From assembly GCA_947039055.1 (NCBI GenBank), contig CAMQYB010000120.1:1-6375 (forward strand): DNA of 6,375 nucleotides, read 5' to 3'. Shown in pieces: positions 1 through 5,887 of the stretch. The notes under the pieces were generated by a model. It was not told where the DNA came from. It saw nothing but the letters and a program-made list of their open reading frames with translations, and did not search any database. Positions within the stretch are counted from its first letter, which is position 1. The number at the start of each line of letters is the position of its first letter. This DNA comes from an uncultured Deferribacteraceae bacterium (GTDB taxonomy: Bacteria; Chrysiogenota; Deferribacteres; Deferribacterales; Mucispirillaceae). The position numbers and the translations under genes were made by a program.

Positions 1-184
1 TAAGTTATACTAGAGTTTAATATTTTATATGATTGATAAATTATTATAGAGTTTAATATTTATTATACAGCTTAATCTTTTATGCGATTGATAAGTTATA
101 CTAGAGTTTAATATTTTATATGATTGATAAATTATTATAGAGTTTATTATTTATTATATAATCAAATTATCTTCTAGGTGGTTT
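1..184 (-). repeat. Degenerate tandem direct-repeat array trailing the zinc-ribbon gene
   Basis: Read on the minus strand, units begin with AAACTC at 145, 109, 54 and 18, giving spacings of 36, 55 and 36 bases. The 55-base unit is a 36-base unit plus a 19-base partial copy starting AAGCTGTATAATA. A higher-order period of 91 is visible: 1-67 and 92-158 differ at a single base (56 versus 147), so that duplication is recent. The tail of the neighbouring gene, 184 down to 146, looks like a diverged first unit: it starts AAAC, then CTAGAAGATAATTT, then ATATAA. If so, the stop codon of the gene lies inside the repeat. No spacer-like unique sequence separates the units. The array reaches the window edge, so its full length is unknown. 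Confidence 0.8.
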
Positions 185-439
185 GTTTTTAGATTGAGAT
201 TTTAATATTTCACTATATTTATTTTCAGATTTAAACTGTTCATCTTCAAGAAAGTCAGCGGTATCGTCCATATTAGATCTAAAATATGATGGATAATGTT
301 GAGTTTTAGACACAACACCGATCGCAACTTTAGTACAATGCGGACATTGAAATGATAATGGTACAACATTATTTTTACTTCTGATTTCAAATATTTTTTC
401 ACAAAACCTACAAAAAATATCGTAGTAATAATATGGCAT
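167..439 (-). CDS. FmdB-type small zinc-ribbon protein, 90 aa
   Basis: The protein opens with MPYYYY followed by two cysteine pairs, C10-x2-C13 and C32-P-H-C35. This is the layout of the FmdB-type putative regulatory zinc ribbon, which normally starts MPIYEY and has CxxC then CPxCG. The four cysteines should bind one zinc ion. The C-terminal part (about 45-90) is charged and hydrophilic, ends KPPRR and shows no further motif. Length fits the family, whose members are usually under about 110 residues. The ATG start is well supported by GGAGGA at 449-454, nine bases upstream. The gene starts 21 bases after the stop of the beta-barrel frame on the same strand, so the two are probably co-transcribed. 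The molecular role of this family is poorly known; a link to the envelope protein upstream is suggested only by position. Confidence 0.82.
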   Translation of the reverse strand: MPYYYYDIFCRFCEKIFEIRSKNNVVPLSFQCPHCTKVAIGVVSKTQHYPSYFRSNMDDTADFLEDEQFKSENKYSEILKSQSKNKPPRR

Positions 440-460
440 TAGGTTATTTCCTCCAAAAAT

Positions 461-1237
461 CTATTTAGAAAACCACGTTCCTGCTTCAAAGAAGAACACA
501 AACGAATCAAAATTTCTATAAGCACCATTAATCTCAGGTCGTGAATACATATACTGTCCACCGACTGAAAATATAAATACTGATGTCGTAACCTTGAGAC
601 CAATTTTTGATGACATAAGGAATGAGGTTATCGCATCGGCACTGATCGGTTCAATATTATCTATAATAGGGTCGTATCTGTCAAGAAAGAAAGTTGATCC
701 ACCAAAACCTACACCTGCAAATGGCATGATTAAAAAGGTCTCATCGCTATAAACTGTTTGTTGATACAAAATGTTTACCATATAGTCTAACTTATTAACT
801 GTGTAGCTTGATAGCATCGGATCGCCAAATGATGGTAACTCATTAGAGTATGATATTTGTGATTCAAGTGCCATATAAAAAGGAAGTTGATACTGTCCAA
901 CAACACCGATCCCACCAGAAACTAATGGGTCAGCAAAATCCGTATCATCAAAAGCAAATCCTGGTTTTGATATATTTATAAGTATACTTCCTGAATAAAT
1001 TAACTGAGTGCTATTTTCAAGTTTATCATTACTGTTTATCGCATTTATAACATCATCTAAATTTACATTAAGCTTGTAACGATTAACATTAAAATTATTT
1101 AGATGAGCGTAAGGAGGAGTTGTCGTAATCGTTGACAAAAGATTGTTTTGAGGTACAGTAACCACATTGGGAGTAATAGAATTGTTCTCTAAAGTAAGAA
1201 TGTTTTCTGAATTTATACCAGAGTTGCTATTATTCAC
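461..1237 (-). CDS. Outer-membrane beta-barrel-like reading frame, probably the C-terminal part of a longer protein
   Basis: The last ~150 residues alternate polar and hydrophobic or aromatic positions in strand-length blocks (about 107-132, 151-163, 168-184, 206-233, 245-258). One strand reads PFAGVGFGG, like a turn-rich strand of small Omp barrels, and the chain ends in aromatic strands (FVFFFEAGTWFSK). Residues 1-80 are Asn/Ser/Thr-rich and look like a linker. No signal peptide is present from this start, which is wrong for an exported barrel. The only conventional start is a GTG at 1237 with no Shine-Dalgarno sequence, whereas the downstream gene has a strong one. The same frame is open for 52 more codons up to the A9 run at 1387-1395. 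I therefore consider this the C-terminal domain of the protein starting at 3111. There are no cysteines. I do not recognise a specific family. Confidence 0.6.
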   Translation of the reverse strand: MNNSNSGINSENILTLENNSITPNVVTVPQNNLLSTITTTPPYAHLNNFNVNRYKLNVNLDDVINAINSNDKLENSTQLIYSGSILINISKPGFAFDDTDFADPLVSGGIGVVGQYQLPFYMALESQISYSNELPSFGDPMLSSYTVNKLDYMVNILYQQTVYSDETFLIMPFAGVGFGGSTFFLDRYDPIIDNIEPISADAITSFLMSSKIGLKVTTSVFIFSVGGQYMYSRPEINGAYRNFDSFVFFFEAGTWFSK

Positions 1238-1393
1238 AATATCTATATTAATTCTATCATGGTGATTAATCGCTTCATCTATTTCATTTTTTGTAAGTCT
1301 AGTGACGTTGCTTTCAATATTTAGAGATAATGATCTTATGAAAAAAGGATAACCATATATATTGTTTAGCTTAATTTTAGAGGGGATTTTTTT
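1238..1393 (-). other. Startless open extension of the beta-barrel frame up to the A9 tract
   Basis: In the frame of the barrel there are 52 stop-free codons upstream of the GTG, beginning at the A9 run; the TAA at 1394-1396 closes the frame exactly there. No ATG, GTG, TTG or CTG occurs in it. The conceptual peptide runs IPSKIKLNNIYGYPFF at its start and later contains NEIDEAINHHDRI. That segment resembles NLDDVINAINSNDKL in the linker of the barrel (residues 59-73), which argues that the extension is translated. In DNA this A+T-rich such a long open stretch is unlikely by chance. Confidence 0.65.
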
Positions 1394-3111
1394 TTAGAAC
1401 TTTCACTACTTGAGATAATTAATATACGTTCTTCTATTTCAAGCGGTGTTGGAGCAGTATCGATAACATCATCATTGTTGCTTTTATTGTCAATATTTGT
1501 ATCAATCACAGCTTTATTTTCTAAAAGCAGATTTAATATATTTGCTTCTTCATTTAAAAGTTTTCTAAAATTTTCACTATATTTAATCTCTGGAAAAAGA
1601 GTTAAATCGTTGTTAGACAAAAATGTTTGAGATATATCATCAGGTCTAATATTTACAATAAACCCAGAAAGAACTTGTCCGATATCGTATATAGTTTCAC
1701 CGTCTGGTACCATTCTAAAAAGAGGAAACGCTCCAAACCGTGATGGGTTAGAAAGAAAATATATTACTTGATCTGTATTAAATTCATTAACATCAAAATT
1801 GAATAGATACTCAACACTATCAAATCTAACATTTAATGGAATTGCTCCAACTGCTCTATTTAAATCACCTAAACTCATTATATACGCATATTCATTAACG
1901 TTACCGATCCACTGAGTAAGTTGTGCTTTCTCTAACGCATTTTCGTAAGGAGTTAATATTTTTATAAGTTCAATATAGCCTGCAATTTTTGCTTGAGCAG
2001 TAATTTCAGTTTTCAATTGTATAAATCGTGAAGAGTTCTTATTCAACATTGGTTGCATTTTTTCTAAACGTCTTTCATAGTTATTGACTCTGAATTGATA
2101 TTGATAACTAGCTTCCCATCTACTTTTTATCGGTTCAACATCGTATAATCTATGAGATGCTAATGCAATTTCTAGTTCATCAAACGATAGTTGAATTTTA
2201 GTAAATAGAGGATTTGTGTAATCAAGAAATTGTTGAGTTACATTTATAATTTCTTTTCTAAGTCCAATAGCGTAGTTTTTAGCTTCAATAATATTAGTTA
2301 TACCATCAAGCGAAAAGCTAGGAACATTCTTAACAAATTTTTCACCCTCAGCTTGAATATGTTTAATAATACTATCAGACATTTCATAAACATTTTCAAT
2401 TTCTTGATCAATAAACTCAAGAAGAATTTTTTCACTTTCTCCTATATCGCTTAAGATATAATTAATTTGTGCTTCTTTATTTTTAGATTTAGATTTATAA
2501 CCTCTACTTTCAATCTCTTTTTCAGTTGATGTTTGAATAAAGTTGTTATATGCAAGTTGGTTCATCTCATAAGATCTAGATCGCTGAATAGAAAACAATC
2601 GTATAACATCTTCATCTAATATCGCTGTATTATTTTTTGTAGCTTCAGTTAACATTTTAAGCATTGTAGTCATGTCATTATAATATAATCTAGCAAACGC
2701 TTTAAATTGATTATTTTCTAATGATTTATCTAAAAACCTACTGATAGTATCAGCATCAATTGTAATAACGAGAGTCATTTCACCAGTGGTTATTGTCTTA
2801 TTATCTTTTTTAGGTTTTTTAGATAGGTTTAATTTATCCATAGATACTCTTGCAACGATAGCTGCTAGATATTTTATCTCATCAACATTAATATTTGTTC
2901 TATTAGCAAGTTCAGGAGATTTAAGAAGATATGGTACAGATTGATCTATTATATTTAAGAAAGTTTTTACTTTAAGGTAATCTGCAATAATTTTGTTTGA
3001 TTGTGACGATTTTGCAGATACAGAAGATGAATCGGTAAAAGTTAATATTGATGCAAAAAGCGAGTTTGTATACATCAAAAACAGTAATAAAAAAAATAGA
3101 AATTTACTCAT
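1366..3111 (-). CDS. Secreted protein of unknown function, 581 aa in its own frame; likely N-terminal part of an 883-aa envelope protein
   Basis: Residues 1-20 form a clear signal peptide: K3, a hydrophobic core at 4-13, then likely signal peptidase I cleavage after SLFA20. Residues 38-125 look like a mixed alpha/beta domain, with helix-like stretches at 38-62 and 77-95 and a strand TLVITIDAD at 113-121. This loosely recalls small periplasmic domains of the FlgT/LPP20 kind, a weak guess. Residues 130-420 are mostly helical and rich in Lys, Glu and Asn. Residues 425-505 are more strand-like (LFNFDVNEF, FPLFRMVPDGETIYDIG). The tail from about 535 is Asn/Asp/Ser-rich and resembles a linker. There is no cysteine, which suits an exported protein. 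The tail reads SSKKK over nine A's, seven codons before the stop TAA at 1366; a -1 shift there continues into the barrel frame. The ATG is preceded by a weak GGGTG Shine-Dalgarno. I do not recognise the family. Confidence 0.75.
   Translation of the reverse strand: MSKFLFFLLLFLMYTNSLFASILTFTDSSSVSAKSSQSNKIIADYLKVKTFLNIIDQSVPYLLKSPELANRTNINVDEIKYLAAIVARVSMDKLNLSKKPKKDNKTITTGEMTLVITIDADTISRFLDKSLENNQFKAFARLYYNDMTTMLKMLTEATKNNTAILDEDVIRLFSIQRSRSYEMNQLAYNNFIQTSTEKEIESRGYKSKSKNKEAQINYILSDIGESEKILLEFIDQEIENVYEMSDSIIKHIQAEGEKFVKNVPSFSLDGITNIIEAKNYAIGLRKEIINVTQQFLDYTNPLFTKIQLSFDELEIALASHRLYDVEPIKSRWEASYQYQFRVNNYERRLEKMQPMLNKNSSRFIQLKTEITAQAKIAGYIELIKILTPYENALEKAQLTQWIGNVNEYAYIMSLGDLNRAVGAIPLNVRFDSVEYLFNFDVNEFNTDQVIYFLSNPSRFGAFPLFRMVPDGETIYDIGQVLSGFIVNIRPDDISQTFLSNNDLTLFPEIKYSENFRKLLNEEANILNLLLENKAVIDTNIDNKSNNDDVIDTAPTPLEIEERILIISSSESSKKKSPLKLS
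1387..1395 (-). other. A9 slippery tract, candidate -1 frameshift or transcriptional slippage site
   Basis: On the coding strand the sequence is TCT AAA AAA AAA TCC CCT in the frame of the secreted protein. It contains the canonical -1 heptamer A_AAA_AAA. Re-reading one base, or adding one A in the transcript, changes the reading to AAA ATC CCC TCT and enters the beta-barrel frame, giving an 883-residue product from 3111 to 461. The unshifted product ends seven codons later. I see no strong downstream hairpin, so transcriptional slippage or a simple one-base deletion or sequencing error fits as well as programmed ribosomal frameshifting. Confidence 0.6.
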
Positions 3112-3135
3112 TCCACACCCAATTATATGATTTTA

Positions 3136-3164
3136 AGTATATCTTAACACAGAATGTAATGCAA
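3136..3164 (-). promoter_or_regulatory. Sigma70-type promoter for the secreted/barrel gene cluster
   Basis: On the minus strand TTGCAT (3164-3159) is followed after exactly 17 bases by TATACT (3141-3136). Transcription would start near 3129, leaving an untranslated leader of under 20 bases before the ATG at 3111. It would drive the secreted/barrel frames and probably the zinc-ribbon gene. Confidence 0.6.
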
Positions 3165-3204
3165 TAACTTTATAACCATCTATTATTTAATAAATTATTA
3201 GTAG

Positions 3205-3229
3205 AAAAAAAAATATAATGTTATATACT
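3205..3229 (+). promoter_or_regulatory. Possible promoter region for metX
   Basis: A run of nine A's (3205-3213) leads straight into a perfect -10 hexamer TATAAT (3214-3219), and a second -10-like TATACT follows at 3224-3229. Neither has a recognisable -35 at the right spacing. The leader is too short to hold a SAM-type riboswitch, so no riboswitch control of metX is visible here. Confidence 0.35.
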
Positions 3230-3246
3230 ATCTAAGAAGTTAAAAA

Positions 3247-4359
3247 ATGAGGATTAAGTTGAATAAGGTAAAAACAGAGTATGTAACATTTAAGCAAGAT
3301 TTTAGGTTGGAAAGTGGTAGAGTACTCTCCCCTGTAACAGTTGCTTATCAGCGTTACGGCAAAATGAATAGCGATAAGAGTAATGTAATTTTGTTATGTC
3401 ATGCCTTAACAGGATCGGCTCATGCAGCTTTTCAACTGGATAATGAAGATAATAAAAAAGTTCTTGGCTGGTGGGATAGTATGGTTGGGTCTGGCAAAGC
3501 TTTTGACACAGATAAATATCATATTATATGTCCAAATATATTAGGTAGTTGTTACGGCACAACTGGTCCTGCGTCAATTGATCCTAGTAAGAAAGCTCCA
3601 TACGGTTTAGATTTTCCAGTTGTAACAATTAAAGATATGATAAAATTACAGAAGATATTATTAGATAATCTTAAGATTGATAAACTTTATGCAGTTGCAG
3701 GTGGATCGCTTGGTGGTATGCAAGTGCTGGAGTGGGGTGTCAACTTTCCTGATATTGCAGAGAAATTGATAGTTATTTCTGCAACTAGCAAGATCACACC
3801 GATGGCTATTGCATTTAATACTGTTGCAAGAGAAGCGATAAAATCTGATCGAAATTTTAATGATGGAAATTATTACGGCAAAGAATACCCTAAAGATGGT
3901 TTAGCGATTGCAAGAATGGCTGGACATATTACATATCTATCAGATACAGCGTTTCATAATAAATTTGGCAGAAGATTATCAGGACAGGACTCTATATATG
4001 ATTTTTATTCAAGATATGAAGTAGAAAATTATCTTGTTTATAACGGTCATAAATTTACTGAACGGTTTGATGCAAATAGTTACTTGTATTTATTGAAAGC
4101 TATGGATATTTTTGATTTATCATATAATTTTGAATCGTTAGATGAGGCTGTAGAAAATATTAAGGCAAAAGTTTTATTAATTGATTTTACATCTGATTTT
4201 CTTTTTCCATTATATCAAGGTGATGAGCTAAATAATGTAATGCTTTCTAAGGGAGTTGATGTTGTAAGAGAAACGATTGATGCACATTATGGACATGATT
4301 CTTTTCTGATTGAAGTTGATGAACAGAGTAAAATAATAGTAAGTTTTTTAAATAAATAA
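3247..4359 (+). CDS. metX: Homoserine O-acetyltransferase MetX, 370 aa
   Basis: This cytoplasmic alpha/beta-hydrolase-fold enzyme transfers an acyl group, normally from acetyl-CoA, to the hydroxyl of homoserine. The product is the activated precursor for direct sulfhydrylation or transsulfuration to methionine. The nucleophile elbow GGSLGGMQ is at 152-159 (Ser154). The other triad members are Asp317 in TSDFLFP and His350 in YGHDSF. Further family signatures are CHALTGSAHA (51-60), GWWDSMVGSGKAFDTD (74-89), GTTGPASIDP (104-113), ARMAGHITYLS (222-232), KFGRRL (239-244) and ERFDANSYLY (272-281). Length is full for the family. The start is an ATG with a modest AAGAAG Shine-Dalgarno around 3234-3239. 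Succinyl-CoA use in some MetX-like enzymes cannot be ruled out from sequence. No methionine gene follows; the next gene is a methyltransferase-like protein. Confidence 0.96.
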   Translation: MRIKLNKVKTEYVTFKQDFRLESGRVLSPVTVAYQRYGKMNSDKSNVILLCHALTGSAHAAFQLDNEDNKKVLGWWDSMVGSGKAFDTDKYHIICPNILGSCYGTTGPASIDPSKKAPYGLDFPVVTIKDMIKLQKILLDNLKIDKLYAVAGGSLGGMQVLEWGVNFPDIAEKLIVISATSKITPMAIAFNTVAREAIKSDRNFNDGNYYGKEYPKDGLAIARMAGHITYLSDTAFHNKFGRRLSGQDSIYDFYSRYEVENYLVYNGHKFTERFDANSYLYLLKAMDIFDLSYNFESLDEAVENIKAKVLLIDFTSDFLFPLYQGDELNNVMLSKGVDVVRETIDAHYGHDSFLIEVDEQSKIIVSFLNK

Positions 4360-4385
4360 ACAAAGAAAGTTGAAGGATATATTTT

Positions 4386-4886
4386 ATGTATAATAATATT
4401 TTAAATAGTTTAGAAACTGTTATTAATAGTAATCAAGCAGTTGCAACAGATAAATTAGTTGAAGCAATTTATAGTAGTGATAATAAAGTTAATTTTGATG
4501 TAGTAAATTTGGCAGATAAAAACCTAACTATATTTAATACTATGGCTAATGATAAATCGAGTAAATCGTTTCTGATAGTGGTTGGTAATGTTATAGATAT
4601 AGATGATGCATATATCAATGCATTAATGTTTATAATGGATAATAAACATTTTAGAGCTTATACATTAGGTGAGATTATTGATGCAAGTAGTAATGATTAT
4701 AGATTAATCAGTTATAAAACAGTTCAAGATGATACAATAAGTGGAAGTTTTGAAAATAACTCTATACTTGAAAGAGGAGTGAAAGATGTTCCAGATAAGA
4801 TTAAGGATAAAGTTGGGCTAAAAGTTAATGGATCAAAATTCTCACTTAGCGTTAAAAGAAGTTTATTTATTTTTGAAAAGATTTAA
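4386..4886 (+). CDS. Short methyltransferase-like protein lacking the SAM-binding half, 166 aa
   Basis: Residues 60-166 resemble the C-terminal half of class I SAM-dependent methyltransferases. SFLIVVGNV (61-69) sits where such enzymes have the strand after 'LKPGG'. MDNKHFRAYTLGEI (84-97) matches the common 'DPxHxRxYTxxEW' segment. The end, PDKIKDKVGLKVNGSKFSLSVKRSLFIFEK, resembles the usual 'APEEV...DGxFxLxRxxLVAxK' tail. The N-terminal 60 residues carry no glycine-rich motif I (DxGxGxG) for SAM, so catalysis by the classical mechanism is doubtful. The short form is not just a mis-called start: GAAGGA at 4372-4377 sits eight bases before the ATG, and an in-frame TGA at 4371-4373 lies upstream. 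It follows metX by 26 bases and is probably co-transcribed. MetW often neighbours metX, but this is not MetW. It may be a degenerate, possibly non-catalytic protein. Fold assignment is inference from motifs. Confidence 0.6.
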   Translation: MYNNILNSLETVINSNQAVATDKLVEAIYSSDNKVNFDVVNLADKNLTIFNTMANDKSSKSFLIVVGNVIDIDDAYINALMFIMDNKHFRAYTLGEIIDASSNDYRLISYKTVQDDTISGSFENNSILERGVKDVPDKIKDKVGLKVNGSKFSLSVKRSLFIFEKI

Positions 4887-5060
4887 ATGTTTCTAGGTGA
4901 ACTATCAATATATTAACAACTATCATTTAATATAATTTGACAACTTGATAGATTAAATATTTACAGAATGAAACCAAGGAAATCAAAGTATTTAAATGTG
5001 CTAAAAATATTTCAAGATTAAGAAGTATAAACTACTTTTCGTATATTATATATAGGTAAA

Positions 5061-5190
5061 TGAACATTTATAACACCAAAATTTTAAGATTAAATTATTA
5101 AAATTAAAGCGTTTAGTAAGGTTATAATCATGAGGCTTTATTAAGTTTTGAATATATTATTAAACCTATCAATAGATACAACCTACTCTG
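5061..5190 (-). pseudogene. Decayed copy of the def 3' end (copy 1)
   Basis: Positions 5101-5142 align with 5357-5399, the end of def, at about 34 of 43 positions by eye, including GTTATAATC and AAATTAAAG. On the coding strand this keeps GATTATAAC, the codons for Asp-Tyr-Asn before the deformylase C-terminus. A one-base insertion before it and a one-base deletion after it destroy the frame. Weaker similarity continues to about 5190, corresponding to the helix after the HEIDH motif. The flank 5061-5100 (ACATTTATAA) resembles the flank of copy 2. Confidence 0.6.
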
Positions 5191-5230
5191 TAAAGATTTA
5201 ATCTGATTTAATTTATTACACTTTAATAGA

Positions 5231-5290
5231 CAAAACATTTATAAAATAATTTTGGAGTTAAACAGTTTCAGTAACGCCATAGTTACAAAG
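5231..5290 (-). pseudogene. Decayed copy of the def 3' end (copy 2)
   Basis: The minus strand ending at the stop 5258-5260 reads Asn-Tyr-Gly-Val-Thr-Glu-Thr-Val-stop, against Asp-Tyr-Asn-Val-Thr-Glu-Thr-Leu-stop at the end of the intact Def. About 26 of 36 bases match between 5250-5284 and 5351-5386, including GTTTC and GTAACG. Similarity runs beyond the stop into the flank: AAAACATTTATA here, AAAATATTTAGA after def. It fades quickly upstream of the NYG codons, so only a scrap of gene remains. Confidence 0.65.
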
Positions 5291-5359
5291 ATTGTTAAAT
5301 ATAATTTACTTAGTTTTAGTAGATTAGTTTATGAAAATATTTAGAGCAGGTTTTAGAAA

Positions 5360-5887
5360 TTAAAGTGTTTCGGTAACGTTATAATCGCCAGCTTTTATTC
5401 TGCTTTTAATACTTTTCTTTATTCTATCTCTTTGAAGCATAGTTACATCATCAATAAAAAGGTGTCCATCAAGATGATCTATCTCATGTTGAAATATTCT
5501 TGATAGAAGTCCTTCAACTTCTATTACGCACTCTTGACCATCAATATCAGTATACTTAACTGTAACATTGCTAAATCGTTTAACAAGTTCGTACTCACCA
5601 GGAATAGATAAACATCCTTCCTCTTCAAATAACTCTCCAGATGATTCAACTATAACTGGATTAACAATTTTCATAAGTCTAGTAGGATCAGATCCGAGCG
5701 AGTCGTCAATCACAAGCAATCTTTTGCTCACACCAACTTGTGGTGCAGCTATACCGTAGCCTGGTGCGTTATACATAGTTTCTGCCATGTTTGAGGCTAA
5801 CTCTTTTATCTCATCAGTTATTTCATCTATAGGATGAGATTTTTGTCTTAAAACTTCATCAGGGTACTTTTTAATTTCTAATATCAT
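5360..5887 (-). CDS. def: Peptide deformylase, 175 aa
   Basis: This cytoplasmic metalloenzyme removes the N-formyl group from the starting methionine of nascent proteins. All three family motifs are present. Motif 1 is GYGIAAPQ (43-50, Gln50), motif 2 is EGCLS (90-94), and motif 3 is HEIDH (134-138). Cys92, His134 and His138 are the metal ligands and Glu135 is the catalytic base. Tyr44 replaces the usual Ile in GIGLAAPQ. Length is typical. The ATG overlaps the stop of the upstream gene as ATGA (5887-5884), and AGGA lies seven bases upstream inside that gene, so translation is probably coupled. The usual partner fmt does not follow; instead there are remnants of the def tail itself. The protein ends DYNVTETL, the segment repeated in the remnants. 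Confidence 0.97.
   Translation of the reverse strand: MILEIKKYPDEVLRQKSHPIDEITDEIKELASNMAETMYNAPGYGIAAPQVGVSKRLLVIDDSLGSDPTRLMKIVNPVIVESSGELFEEEGCLSIPGEYELVKRFSNVTVKYTDIDGQECVIEVEGLLSRIFQHEIDHLDGHLFIDDVTMLQRDRIKKSIKSRIKAGDYNVTETL

Larger units (their letters stand above)
4887..5359. repeat. Gene-free gap of decayed tandem copies of the def 3' end
   Basis: No intact gene is seen in these 473 bases between the convergent methyltransferase-like gene and def. Three segments line up with the tail of def plus its downstream flank. The best two are listed separately (5061-5190 and 5231-5290). A weaker third lies at about 4955-5060: AAATATTTACAG matches AAATATTTAGAG beyond the stop of def, GAAATCAAAGT matches GAAATTAAAGT at the stop, and CTACTTTTC matches ATACTTTTC inside def, all in order and at near-equal spacing. 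The first 70 bases (4887-4954) show only a weak AT-rich inverted repeat (CTATCAA 4902-4908 with TTGATAG 4945-4951). No GC-rich terminator is visible. Confidence 0.55.

Noticed and set aside
1..160. CRISPR array with a 36-base repeat
   Set aside because: The units are contiguous with no unique spacers, they diverge from each other, and they are almost pure A/T.
202..402. Minus-strand ORF of 66 codons
   Set aside because: Out-of-frame shadow inside the zinc-ribbon gene, whose cysteine pairs show the true frame.
1235..1237. GTG as the true start of the beta-barrel protein
   Set aside because: No Shine-Dalgarno sequence and no signal peptide, and the frame stays open upstream to the A9 tract. 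Kept only as the minimal reading frame.
2230..2454. Plus-strand ORF of 74 codons
   Set aside because: Lies wholly inside the secreted-protein gene in antisense and has no motif or ribosome binding site of its own.
3165..3246. SAM or other methionine riboswitch before metX
   Set aside because: The leader is short and nearly all A/T, with no helices or conserved core.
4386..4886. MetW, the usual partner of MetX
   Set aside because: It lacks the DLGCGDG start and the SFPNFGHW signature of MetW. The HFRAYTL segment fits another methyltransferase group.
4882..4905. A further copy of the def tail (TGTTTCTAGGTGAAC)
   Set aside because: The match is short, needs several gaps, and overlaps the stop of the methyltransferase-like gene; chance is a fair explanation.
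4968..5021. 17-codon ORF starting MKPRKSK
   Set aside because: No ribosome binding site, very short, and inside the segment that aligns with the def tail.
5079..5105. Terminator hairpin (AATTTTAA with TTAAAATT)
   Set aside because: The stem is all A/T with no G/C pairs, so it is too weak to call an intrinsic terminator.
5568..5759. Plus-strand ORF of 63 codons
   Set aside because: Antisense to the conserved core of def.
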